44,092 nt of DNA from a virus. The stretch covers positions 1 through 44,092 of the IMG/VR virus record IMGVR_UViG_3300043772_002937. One strand, 5' to 3'. Below are positions 1-8,577 of this stretch, one piece after another. How positions within the stretch are numbered: the stretch's first letter is position 1; each line of letters begins with the position of its first letter. A program made the position numbers and the translations under genes. The notes under the pieces are model-generated. The model worked only from the letters and a program-made list of their open reading frames with translations. It made no database searches and was not told the DNA's origin.

Positions 1-102
1 CAAAGAGTTCGTTATACTGTTGATATTCGTGAATTAATACCTAGAATTATCTCCCAAATTCAAGATACTTTGGGTCAAGAAAAAATACATGTGGAATATT
101 AA
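1..102 (+). CDS. 3' end of an unknown gene (partial)
   Basis: An open frame runs from the left edge to a TAA at 100-102 and gives the last 33 residues of a protein whose start lies outside the window. The tail is hydrophilic with an amphipathic stretch (RELIPRIISQIQDTLG) and no motif I recognise. It ends 24 bp before the annotated helicase start, so it is probably in the same rightward operon as the replication genes. Function cannot be assigned from this fragment. Confidence 0.6.
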   Translation, partial: QRVRYTVDIRELIPRIISQIQDTLGQEKIHVEY

Positions 103-126
103 ACAACAAAATTGTAACAGCTATTT

Positions 127-1539
127 ATGAATATACAGAATAAAAAAATGGGTAAAAATGTTACATTAGGTTATTTAGGTTACAAATTTCAATCAGAACT
201 AATAAACCAAATCTTACACCCAGCCAATAAAAAATTTGCCGATAGAATTATCGACATCGTACACGCAAAGTACTTTGACAATGAGTACTTTCGTCTTATT
301 GTAGCTCAAATTAAAGACTACTATGAGAAATACGAGAAGATACCAACTATCGACACATTAGAAACGATTCTTAAAATAGAAATCAAAGACAAAGTTACAC
401 AAGACTATGTTTTTGAAATGTTAAAAGAAATTCGTGATTTGGCTGTGGAAGATTGGGAATTTGTACAAAGTAAGGCATTAAATTTTTGTAGACAACAAGA
501 ACTCAAAAAAGCAAATGAAAAAATCAACAAAATTGTTGATAACGGGGAGTTCGACAACTATGAAACTTGTGCCGAAATTTTAAGGGAAGCTCTTTCAGTT
601 GGAGCAGAAAAAGACGATGGTACTTCTATTACAGAAAATATTGAAGCTGTTTTAGAAAAAAACTTTAGACACCCAATTCCTACGGGAATAAATGGTATAG
701 ACCAACTAACCGATGGGGGTTTATCAAGAGGTGAACTTGGGGTTGTATTAGCACCGTATGGTGTTGGTAAAACAACAATTCTAACCAAAATCGCTAATTC
801 AGCTTACAATGAAGGGTATAATGTTTTACAAATTGTTTTCGAGGACATGCCTGATGTAATTAAAAGAAAACATTTAGCTTGTTGGTCAGGTATTGATTTA
901 AATGATTTAACAGAAAGAAAAGAAGATGTTTTAACAAAACACAAAGAGGTAACTTCAAACAGAACGAATGATTTAAGAATCAGAAAGTTTTCCTCAGAGG
1001 GTGTAACTATGCAAACAATCAAATCTTTCGTTAGACATGAAATTTCTACAGGATTCAAACCTGACATAATTGTTTTAGACTATATTGATTGTGTTGAATC
1101 AACGAAACAATATAGTGACGAATGGTCAGGTGAGGGTAACGTAATGAGAGGTTTTGAATCTATGTTAAGTGAATTTAGTTTGGTCGGATGGACCGCAGTT
1201 CAAGGTAACAGAAGTTCAATCAGTGCTGACGTTGTAACAGGAGACCAAATGGGTGGTTCTATTAAGAAAGCTCAAATAGGACATTTTATTATGTCAATAG
1301 CGAGAACCTTACCACAAAAAGAATCAGGAAGAGCTACAATAGCTGTTTTAAAATCACGTTTTGGACGTGACGGGGTTGTATTCGAAGATTGTACTTTCGA
1401 TAACGGAAAAGTTCATATAGACACAGAAACGTCTCAAACCTTTTTAGGATATGAAAAAAATCAAGAAGTTAAGAAAGAATCTCACACCCGAGAAAGAATA
1501 CAAAGAGCAAAAGAGTTACAAAAACAAAATAATAATTAA
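127..1539 (+). CDS. DnaB/T4 gp41-like replicative DNA helicase
   Basis: Likely the phage replicative 5'-3' helicase, an ATP-driven hexamer that unwinds the fork and works with the primase encoded at 31783. The 470-aa length and two-domain layout fit the gp41/DnaB family: a helical N-terminal domain (about 1-160), then a RecA-like core with Walker A APYGVGKTT (209-217) and Walker B IIVLDYID (314-321). A later QMGGSIKKAQ stretch resembles the conserved Q/K region of DnaB cores. The ATG at 127 sits inside a CTATTTATG element that resembles a motif found before other starts in this window. The in-frame ATG at 148 (M8) has the A-rich leader typical here, so it may be the real start. The reductase gene follows after 14 bp, suggesting one operon. 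Confidence 0.9.
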   Translation: MNIQNKKMGKNVTLGYLGYKFQSELINQILHPANKKFADRIIDIVHAKYFDNEYFRLIVAQIKDYYEKYEKIPTIDTLETILKIEIKDKVTQDYVFEMLKEIRDLAVEDWEFVQSKALNFCRQQELKKANEKINKIVDNGEFDNYETCAEILREALSVGAEKDDGTSITENIEAVLEKNFRHPIPTGINGIDQLTDGGLSRGELGVVLAPYGVGKTTILTKIANSAYNEGYNVLQIVFEDMPDVIKRKHLACWSGIDLNDLTERKEDVLTKHKEVTSNRTNDLRIRKFSSEGVTMQTIKSFVRHEISTGFKPDIIVLDYIDCVESTKQYSDEWSGEGNVMRGFESMLSEFSLVGWTAVQGNRSSISADVVTGDQMGGSIKKAQIGHFIMSIARTLPQKESGRATIAVLKSRFGRDGVVFEDCTFDNGKVHIDTETSQTFLGYEKNQEVKKESHTRERIQRAKELQKQNNN

Positions 1540-1553
1540 TAAAAAATTTAAAC

Positions 1554-3413
1554 ATGGAATTGTCAAGTAAATTACTTTCGGACATTACTGTCTATATGAA
1601 GTACGCAAAATATATCCCCGAGTTAAATCGTAGGGAAACATGGGAAGAATTGGTGACGCGAAATAAAGAAATGCACCAAAAGAAATTCCCTCAATTAAAA
1701 GAAGAGATTGAAAAAGTTTATAAACTTGTTTATGATAAAAAAGTTTTACCTTCTATGAGAAGTTTACAGTTTGGTGGTAAACCTATTGAAATCTCCCCAA
1801 ACAGAATTTACAATTGTGCTTATATGCCAATTGACCACGTAGATTCTTTTTCTGAAGCAATGTTTTTATTGTTAGGTGGAACTGGTGTTGGATATTCAGT
1901 TCAAAAACACCACGTAGAGAAATTACCTGAGATTAAAAAACCAAGTTCAAATAGAACAAGAAGATATTTAATTGGTGATTCTATTGAAGGATGGGCTGAT
2001 TCAATTAAAGTTTTATTGGAGTCTTATTTTGGGGCTAAAGCGTCAACACCTATTTTTGACTTCTCTGACATTCGTCCAAAAGGAGCACGTTTAGTAACTT
2101 CAGGTGGTAAAGCTCCAGGACCTCAACCATTAAAAGATTGTTTACATAACATTAAAAAAGTATTAGACAATAAAGAAGATGGTGATAAACTTAAACCTAT
2201 TGAAGTACATGACATTGTTTGTTATATTGCTGACGCAGTATTAGCAGGTGGTATTCGTAGAGCAGCTCTTATTAGTTTATTTTCAGCTGATGATGATGAA
2301 ATGATTTCTTGTAAATCAGGAAACTGGTGGGAATTAAACGCACAAAGAGGTAGAGCTAATAATTCAGCTGTGTTAATGAGACATAAAGTAACAAAAGAAT
2401 ACTTTATGGATTTATGGAAACGTATTGAATTATCTGGAGCTGGTGAACCTGGTATTTACCTTTCTAATGATAAAGATTGGGGAACTAATCCTTGTTGTGA
2501 AATTGGGTTAAGACCATACCAATTCTGTAATCTTTGTGAAGTTAATGCATCTGACATCACTTCCCAAGAAGATTTTGAAGAAAGAGTTAAAGCAGCATCT
2601 TTCATTGGAACTCTTCAGGCAGGTTATACAGACTTTCATTATCTTCGTGATGTATGGAAACGTACAACTGAAAAAGATGCCTTAATTGGTGTAGGAATGA
2701 CTGGTATTGGGTCTGGTGTTGTGTTAGGTTATGACATGAAAAAAGGAGCTAAAGCGGTAAAAGAAGAAAACGAAAGAGTAGCTGGTTTATTAGGTATTAA
2801 CAAAGCGGCAAGAACTTCTACAGTTAAACCTTCAGGAACTTCTTCATTAGTTTTAGGAACTTCATCAGGTATTCACGCTTGGCATAATGATTATTATATT
2901 CGTCGTATTCGTGTTGGTAAGAATGAAGCTATTTACACATACCTTTCAATCTATCATCCTGAATTAGTTGAAGATGAATATTTCCGTCCACATGATACAG
3001 CTGTAATTTCTATTCCACAAAAAGCACCAGAAGGAGCTATTATGAGAACTGAATCAGTATTTCAATTATTGGAACGTGTGAAAAAAGTTTCTACAGAGTG
3101 GGTAAAAGCCGGACATAGAGGTGGTTCAAACTCACATAACGTATCAGCAACAATTTCAGTTAAAGAAAATGAATGGGAATTAGTTGGTGATTGGATGTGG
3201 GAAAACAAAGATTCATATAATGGTCTTTCTGTATTACCTTATGATGGTGGAACTTATACTCAAGCACCTTTTGAAGATTGTACAAAAGAAACATACGATA
3301 ACTTAATGAAGAGTTTGAAAGATGTTGATTTAACAAAAATCATTGAATTAGATGACGATACTAATTTAAGTGGTGAATTAGCTTGTGCAAACGGAGCTTG
3401 TGAAATTAAATAA
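1554..3413 (+). CDS. Adenosylcobalamin-dependent (class II) ribonucleotide reductase
   Basis: Makes deoxyribonucleotides for phage replication using an adenosylcobalamin-generated thiyl radical. The sequence resembles the monomeric Lactobacillus-type ribonucleoside-triphosphate reductase (family knowledge). Visible active-site elements are C88 in NRIYNCAYM (first redox cysteine), NPCCE at 312-316 (N312, radical cysteine C314, E316), C325 in QFCNL (second redox cysteine), and the C-terminal shuttle pair C611/C616 in CANGACEIK, which is normally re-reduced by thioredoxin. At 619 aa it is shorter than the roughly 740-aa bacterial enzyme, so some insertions or an effector domain may be reduced. 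No radical-generating partner subunit or activase is seen nearby, as expected for class II. A thioredoxin gene lies at 33713. The dependence on B12 is inferred from family. Confidence 0.9.
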   Translation: MELSSKLLSDITVYMKYAKYIPELNRRETWEELVTRNKEMHQKKFPQLKEEIEKVYKLVYDKKVLPSMRSLQFGGKPIEISPNRIYNCAYMPIDHVDSFSEAMFLLLGGTGVGYSVQKHHVEKLPEIKKPSSNRTRRYLIGDSIEGWADSIKVLLESYFGAKASTPIFDFSDIRPKGARLVTSGGKAPGPQPLKDCLHNIKKVLDNKEDGDKLKPIEVHDIVCYIADAVLAGGIRRAALISLFSADDDEMISCKSGNWWELNAQRGRANNSAVLMRHKVTKEYFMDLWKRIELSGAGEPGIYLSNDKDWGTNPCCEIGLRPYQFCNLCEVNASDITSQEDFEERVKAASFIGTLQAGYTDFHYLRDVWKRTTEKDALIGVGMTGIGSGVVLGYDMKKGAKAVKEENERVAGLLGINKAARTSTVKPSGTSSLVLGTSSGIHAWHNDYYIRRIRVGKNEAIYTYLSIYHPELVEDEYFRPHDTAVISIPQKAPEGAIMRTESVFQLLERVKKVSTEWVKAGHRGGSNSHNVSATISVKENEWELVGDWMWENKDSYNGLSVLPYDGGTYTQAPFEDCTKETYDNLMKSLKDVDLTKIIELDDDTNLSGELACANGACEIK

Positions 3414-3419
3414 TTACGT

Positions 3420-3503
3420 ATGGAAATTAAATGGGGACCTGATATAACGTTAACACAACAAGTATTGTTGGCCTTATATGAAATACGTAAAAAAAACGGA
3501 TAA
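3420..3503 (+). CDS. Possible 27-aa minigene after the reductase
   Basis: A short ATG-to-TAA frame sits between the reductase stop and the terminator and encodes MEIKWGPDITLTQQVLLALY followed by EIRKKNG. It starts 6 bp after the reductase stop and ends just before the terminator stem, filling the gap almost exactly, which fits a translated last cistron. There is no recognisable family. It may be chance, as the region is short. Confidence 0.35.
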   Translation: MEIKWGPDITLTQQVLLALYEIRKKNG

Positions 3504-3505
3504 CT

Positions 3506-3530
3506 AAAAACCCTCTTCGGAGGGTTTTTT
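3506..3530 (+). terminator. Intrinsic terminator with UUCG tetraloop
   Basis: A perfect 5-bp GC-rich stem CCCTC/GAGGG (3511-3515 and 3520-3524) is closed by a TTCG loop, preceded by five A and followed by six T, so the stem can extend through A-U pairs. It closes the helicase-reductase unit and separates it from the tail module, which therefore needs its own promoter downstream. Confidence 0.92.
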
Positions 3531-3586
3531 AATGCAATAAACTTTACACTTTAGATTTTATTTTTTGGTGGTAAATTTCAAGGATA

Positions 3587-3597
3587 GATATTTATAA
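3587..3597 (+). promoter_or_regulatory. GATATTTATAA motif upstream of tail module (candidate phage promoter)
   Basis: The element lies between the terminator and the first baseplate gene, 10 bp before its ATG. Closely similar GATATTTAT elements occur at 24622, 34038 and 42858, each 12-15 bp before a start codon. Since transcription must restart after the terminator, a role as a phage-specific (late) promoter element is plausible. No TAnnTTTG host element is seen in this gap. The function is inference. Confidence 0.4.
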
Positions 3598-3607
3598 GTA
3601 AAAAGAA

Positions 3608-3994
3608 ATGGCACAAAAAGGTTACATAAATATACAGTTTCCTTTTCAAGATGATCCTGATGGTAAGTTTTTGAAAATGAACGATGATGTAAAACAGGCA
3701 ATTAAAGCCGATTTGTTACATCTACTTTTAACAAATAAAGGTGAAAGATTGTACATGCCAGATTTTGGTGCGAATTTAAGAAAATATCTTTTTGAACAAA
3801 ATGATGATATATCGTACCAAGCCATTACAAATGAAATAAATGACGCGGTAAGAAAATACATACCAAATTTAACAGTAAATGCAATAACACCAACTAAATC
3901 TGAGGATAGTATTTACGCTGTAGTAATTAAAATAGAATATACAGTTACTACAGGAGCTTTCCAATCAAATGACAGTGTAACATTAAAATTATAA
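3608..3994 (+). CDS. Baseplate wedge protein, gp25-like (GPW/gp25 family)
   Basis: A 128-aa protein with the pattern of the gp25/GPW family, a conserved small wedge component of contractile tails and type VI secretion baseplates that helps nucleate sheath assembly. Recognisable features are the central helix and loop VKQAIKADLLHLLLTNKGER, the MPDFGANLRKYLFE segment (family signature around a short loop then F/L-rich helix) and a C-terminal beta strand with alternating residues. Length is typical for the family (about 120-130 aa). It is the first gene of the tail module and precedes the gp6-like gene by 4 bp, the same pairing as in contractile-tail gene clusters. Confidence 0.85.
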   Translation: MAQKGYINIQFPFQDDPDGKFLKMNDDVKQAIKADLLHLLLTNKGERLYMPDFGANLRKYLFEQNDDISYQAITNEINDAVRKYIPNLTVNAITPTKSEDSIYAVVIKIEYTVTTGAFQSNDSVTLKL

Positions 3995-3998
3995 AAAC

Positions 3999-5816
3999 AT
4001 GGCAGAGAAAAAAATAAATTATTTCGCAAGAAATTTTGCTGACGTAAGAGGTCAGTTAATAACTTATGTAAAACATTTCTACCCGGAACTTTTCCAAGAT
4101 TTTAATGACGCTTCTGTTGGTATGATGTTATTAGAATTAAATGCGGCTGTATCAGATATGTTATCTTATCATACAGATAGAATGTTTACTGAAACACAAA
4201 TAGACTACGCACAAGAAAGAAGGTCATTACTTAATATAGCTAGAACTTTAGGTTTAAAAATACCTGGTAGAAGGTCATCTATTACTCTTGTAGATTTCTC
4301 TGTAAACGTACCTGTTTTTGGTGATACTTTTGATAATAGATATGCACCAATAATTAAATACGGAACACAAGTAGCTGGTGGTGGACAAACTTTTGAAACA
4401 TTAGACGATATTGATTTTAATTCACCTTTTAGTAGTGGTGGGGTTCCTAACAGATTGATAATACCTAATATAAATGCTAACAATCAAATAATTAATTATA
4501 CTTTAGTTAAGAGAGAAGTTGTTAGTAACGGTATAAGTAAAATATTCAAAAAAGTAATAGGACCTAATGATGCAATACCTTTTTTAGAAATTATATTACC
4601 TGATAACAACGTTGTTTCTGTTGAACAAGTTATTACAAAAGAAGGGACCAATTTAACAACAAACCCAACTACGGCCGAATTTACCGACCCTAACATAAGA
4701 TGGTATGAAGTTGATTCATTAGCTGAAGATAAAATATTTACAGAAGACCCATTAAGAACAACCGACAACTCAGGTATTACACCAGGTAAATGGATGTCAG
4801 TAACTAGAAAATTTGTTAAAGAATTTACAGATACTAATTTTTGTAAATTAACTTTTGGTTCAGGATTTTCTGACGAACAATACTTACAACAATATACAAA
4901 TGACCAGTATGTATTACAAATATCTAATTTCTTTAATAGTGTTGCGTTAGGTGAAATACCTAAACCTGGAACAACAATGTTTGTTAGATATCGAGTTGGT
5001 GGTGGAACTTCTGCTAACATAGGTGCTAATGTTATTGGTAGTATTGGTTTTGTTGACATGGTTGTTAACGGACCAAATCAATCTAATAATCAGGCTGTTA
5101 GAGCGTCATTAAGGGTTAACAATCCTGTACCTGCTTTTGGTGGCGGAAATGAACCAACATTAGACGAAATTAGATGGATGACAAAATATAATTTTGCATC
5201 ACAAAATAGAGCGGTAACCATAAAGGATTATATCGCAACAATATTTAAAATGCCAGGTCAGTTCGGTGTACCTTTTAGAATGCAAGTTTCAGAAACACAA
5301 AATAAAGTAGACTTTGCGATATTAGGTTTAGATGCGGCAGGAAAATTAAGTAACTCATCTACAAACTCATTAAAAGAAAATATGGCTACTTATTTAGCTG
5401 AATATAGGATGATTAATGACTATGTTAACGTTAGAGACGGTAAAATAATAAATTTAGGATTTGAAATAGATTTATTTGTTGATAAAGCTTACAACTCGGG
5501 AGAAATTATTAACAATACGATAAATACTGTTAAAGATTATTTTAATGTTAATAAATGGGAAATGGGTCAAAATGTGTACATGGCACAGTTAATAGAATCT
5601 ATAAATAATGTCGCTGGTGTTTTAAACGTAATTGATGTTAAAGTATTTAACAAAGTTGGTGGTAACTATTCTTTAAATAGAACTTCACAAGCTTATACTA
5701 GTGTTGAAACTAAACAAATAAATTTAACCGCCGATTTTGCCTTGTTCAACGAATACGACTCAATGTTTGAGATAAAATTCCCACAATCAGATATTAAAGT
5801 AAGGGTTAAATCTTAA
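3999..5816 (+). CDS. Baseplate wedge protein, gp6/J-like
   Basis: A 605-aa protein resembling the T4 gp6 / baseplate J family, the wedge subunit that forms the ring around the baseplate hub and drives the change that triggers sheath contraction. The N-terminal part has the expected pattern, with an aromatic-rich start, then YPELFQDFNDASVGMMLLE and LNAAVSDMLSYHTDRMFTE. The C-terminal third has the J-like alternation of helices and strands, including the segments TLDEIRWMTKYNFASQNRAV and TIKDYIATIFKMPGQFGVPF. It follows gp25-like and its TAA overlaps the next ATG (TAATG), implying coupled translation. Confidence 0.82.
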   Translation: MAEKKINYFARNFADVRGQLITYVKHFYPELFQDFNDASVGMMLLELNAAVSDMLSYHTDRMFTETQIDYAQERRSLLNIARTLGLKIPGRRSSITLVDFSVNVPVFGDTFDNRYAPIIKYGTQVAGGGQTFETLDDIDFNSPFSSGGVPNRLIIPNINANNQIINYTLVKREVVSNGISKIFKKVIGPNDAIPFLEIILPDNNVVSVEQVITKEGTNLTTNPTTAEFTDPNIRWYEVDSLAEDKIFTEDPLRTTDNSGITPGKWMSVTRKFVKEFTDTNFCKLTFGSGFSDEQYLQQYTNDQYVLQISNFFNSVALGEIPKPGTTMFVRYRVGGGTSANIGANVIGSIGFVDMVVNGPNQSNNQAVRASLRVNNPVPAFGGGNEPTLDEIRWMTKYNFASQNRAVTIKDYIATIFKMPGQFGVPFRMQVSETQNKVDFAILGLDAAGKLSNSSTNSLKENMATYLAEYRMINDYVNVRDGKIINLGFEIDLFVDKAYNSGEIINNTINTVKDYFNVNKWEMGQNVYMAQLIESINNVAGVLNVIDVKVFNKVGGNYSLNRTSQAYTSVETKQINLTADFALFNEYDSMFEIKFPQSDIKVRVKS

Positions 5817-7735
5817 TGGAAAGTAATAACATTACAAATCTAATAGGTAGTAAAAGATTCAAGTTAGCTCAAAATGCTAATACTAATATTGAATTAGGTT
5901 TAGAAGGAAAAACAAAACCTTTAACCGAATACGATATTATAGATATTGTAAATTCTTACGACCTTTTTTTACAAGAAAGAGATACCGTTAAAAAATATAG
6001 GTTCAACGGTAGATTTAACATTTTTGTAAATGGAGAGGTGGCACCAAATTCATCATTTTATTCACCAACAAAAGGAAAATTTGATGATGCAGCTTGGAGT
6101 CCCATGTTTTTTGGACCCCAAAAAGACATACCCCAAAATTGGGTTATGCAAATTGTTTATCCGGCAATATCTGACCTAGATTTTAATATTAATAAAAAAC
6201 TTTATACAGGCGGTATAACTAGCATGCCTACTGTTACAGGTAATATAAATAGTAAGGCGTTTAGAGGTTTACAATATGAAACTTTATATGTTATACCATC
6301 AGCTAGTAACCCAAGTAGTTATAATTTAGCTATAAGAGGTGTACAAAAACACAAACTACAGGTTGGTGATTATATATACCTATACAATAATGTAAATTAC
6401 AACGTATATCAAGGTATTCATGAAGTTTCTTCTTTGGGTATAAATTCACAAAATAGTGAAACTGATTTGACTTTAAATACGGTAGTTAACACAACTATAG
6501 GTTCTGGTTTATTTCCGGCCGGTAACTTTGTTAGAATTGTAGGACCTTCTTTTAATGATATAACTTTTAACTCAGCGGTTAGTTTTAATACCGCGACAGC
6601 TACAGATATAAGTGGTAGTACCACAGGTGTTTACGGACCTAACGAGCCAATTTTTACCACAGTAACAACCAATCAACCACACAATTTATTAGTCAATAAT
6701 TTTGTTGATATTAGAAGAAATGATGTTAGTACGTTAAATGGTGTTTTTAGAGTTTACTATATTGTTAGCCCAACAAAATTTGTTATTAGAACAAATCCTT
6801 CAGCTAACGCATTAACTAAAGGTAGTGTTGTAAACTTTACCAACCCGTTACCAAAATGGAGAAAATTAGACGGAACACCTTCTGAATACTATGTTAGAAA
6901 ATTTGAAGTTTTAACCACAAATAGTTATAGTGTAAACCCATGTGCTTTTAGTTCTTCGGTTTACCAAGATGTGAGCTTAATAAATACGGGATTAGTGAAC
7001 GATACTTGGTTATTTCAGTTTAATCAAGACATTGATTTAAAAAATCTTAGATCAAATAGAAACGGTGAAATATCGGAAGTTTATTACTCTATAATAAAAA
7101 GAGCGGGAGCATTACCAAATTTTCAATCACAACCAGTAGATTCTTGGTCAAATGTTAATGCCGATTGGGAGTTTAATAATAAAACTTTAACTACGGCAAA
7201 TGGGATTGAATTTGTATCGATTTATAATCCCTCTGGTTTAGGATCAATAGAAAAACTTTCAGCTAGAACTGAAACTATAGATGTTAACGGTAATTTAAGG
7301 ACAACGCCAGGTAGTTTGTATGTCGGTGATTTTTGTGAATTTAATTCCTTAGAACTTACGGAAAAAGTGGTGTCTGAAATTGTTAATAGATTTACAATAA
7401 ATTCAAACCCAAATGGAGAGGGTTACTATTACAAACCTTTTAAAAAATTAGAATTAAGAAAATATTCAGACACAATTGAAACTGCAGAATCAATAGACTC
7501 TACAATAAATGTACCAACTAACTATGTTACATATGCTGATAACACAATAGCTTGGCGAGATTTATTACCTATAGGTTATTTTGAAAATTTAAATAACGGT
7601 GTTGATTACCCTTTTTTAAATGGGGCACATTATTTTTATTTTAATAATAATTTTTATGTTAGAAGACAAATACCTGATCAAAATGTCCTAATTACTTTAA
7701 ACCGTAATAATTTAAATACAGAAGTTAAATGTTAA
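5816..7735 (+). CDS. Baseplate/tail structural protein with two HxL-VGD-type modules
   Basis: A 639-aa protein rich in Asn, Thr and Ser with mostly beta-type sequence and no catalytic motif. Two internal segments follow the phage pattern 'H-x-L-x-V-G-D ... Y-x-G-x-x-x-V': residues about 176-210 (HKLQVGDYIYLYNN) and about 285-330 (HNLLVNNFVDIRRN then NGVFRVYYI). Such modules recur in tail and baseplate proteins (my recollection of the pattern). Its position directly after gp6-like, where T4 has gp7 and gp8, suggests a peripheral wedge protein, but I cannot show homology. The start overlaps the previous stop by one base; the stop overlaps the next start by 7 bp. Confidence 0.6.
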   Translation: MESNNITNLIGSKRFKLAQNANTNIELGLEGKTKPLTEYDIIDIVNSYDLFLQERDTVKKYRFNGRFNIFVNGEVAPNSSFYSPTKGKFDDAAWSPMFFGPQKDIPQNWVMQIVYPAISDLDFNINKKLYTGGITSMPTVTGNINSKAFRGLQYETLYVIPSASNPSSYNLAIRGVQKHKLQVGDYIYLYNNVNYNVYQGIHEVSSLGINSQNSETDLTLNTVVNTTIGSGLFPAGNFVRIVGPSFNDITFNSAVSFNTATATDISGSTTGVYGPNEPIFTTVTTNQPHNLLVNNFVDIRRNDVSTLNGVFRVYYIVSPTKFVIRTNPSANALTKGSVVNFTNPLPKWRKLDGTPSEYYVRKFEVLTTNSYSVNPCAFSSSVYQDVSLINTGLVNDTWLFQFNQDIDLKNLRSNRNGEISEVYYSIIKRAGALPNFQSQPVDSWSNVNADWEFNNKTLTTANGIEFVSIYNPSGLGSIEKLSARTETIDVNGNLRTTPGSLYVGDFCEFNSLELTEKVVSEIVNRFTINSNPNGEGYYYKPFKKLELRKYSDTIETAESIDSTINVPTNYVTYADNTIAWRDLLPIGYFENLNNGVDYPFLNGAHYFYFNNNFYVRRQIPDQNVLITLNRNNLNTEVKC

Positions 7736-8577
7736 TAAAGTATCAAATAAGAAATAATTTTATCACTAACACTGGTAATACACAAGTTTATGTGTCTGGT
7801 GCAACAGGCCCAGTTGTTTTTAGTAACATAACACCACCAAGTGATTCTTATAAATCTTTTAACATACCAATTAACATGGAATTTTACCCTATCGATTATG
7901 GTGAAGATGTTAACGATATAGTTTTAGAAGAAAGAAAAAAAGCCATAAATCCTGTATTTGACGGTGAAACAATAAAATATATTTATAATAATCTTACAGC
8001 TAATAATAATGCTGGTCTTGTAATTAGGTTTAATTTTTATAATGGTTTAACTAATACTTACGGGGTTTCTTATCAAAACGCCAACGTCAATACTACAAAC
8101 CCAATTGGGTTTACTAATTCTGAAATATTTAAAAACTTAAATGCATTTAAAAAAAGTTTTTTTAGATTATATTTTTATGATAGTAATAGTGGTGATACAA
8201 GTAATTTATTATTTACTGAAGACATTAGTGCTTATAATAGTGAAATGCCACAATTTTCTTTTAACGGACTTTATTGGTTAAGAAATGACAGCGTTTTTCA
8301 AAATAGTAATTTAAATAGAACAATTTACATGGATGCTAGATTTTTCAATGCTAAAACTGGTAACATACAAAAATTTGTTAATCTACCAATTAACGTACCA
8401 CAAGCACCAGTAACTATACAAAATTATAGTAACCCTATTAATAGAGAGTGGAGAACTAGTGCTATAACAATAACAAACCCAAAATTAAATAACGGTAAAT
8501 ATAATTTTAATCCTTTAGTACCATTTGGTGCTAATACAACTTCAGTAATAACAATGACAGAACTTATAATGGCATAA
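7729..8577 (+). CDS. Unknown tail-module structural protein (282 aa)
   Basis: A 282-aa protein dominated by beta-strand-like stretches (Asn 15% or more by eye) with no membrane segment, signal peptide or recognised domain. It begins inside the previous gene (7-bp overlap) and its TAA shares a base with the next ATG, so it is translated as part of the tail operon. A role in the baseplate or in fibre attachment is inferred only from position between gp6-like and the SprB-repeat protein. A T4 counterpart such as gp8 is possible but not supported by visible motifs. Confidence 0.55.
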   Translation: MLIKYQIRNNFITNTGNTQVYVSGATGPVVFSNITPPSDSYKSFNIPINMEFYPIDYGEDVNDIVLEERKKAINPVFDGETIKYIYNNLTANNNAGLVIRFNFYNGLTNTYGVSYQNANVNTTNPIGFTNSEIFKNLNAFKKSFFRLYFYDSNSGDTSNLLFTEDISAYNSEMPQFSFNGLYWLRNDSVFQNSNLNRTIYMDARFFNAKTGNIQKFVNLPINVPQAPVTIQNYSNPINREWRTSAITITNPKLNNGKYNFNPLVPFGANTTSVITMTELIMA

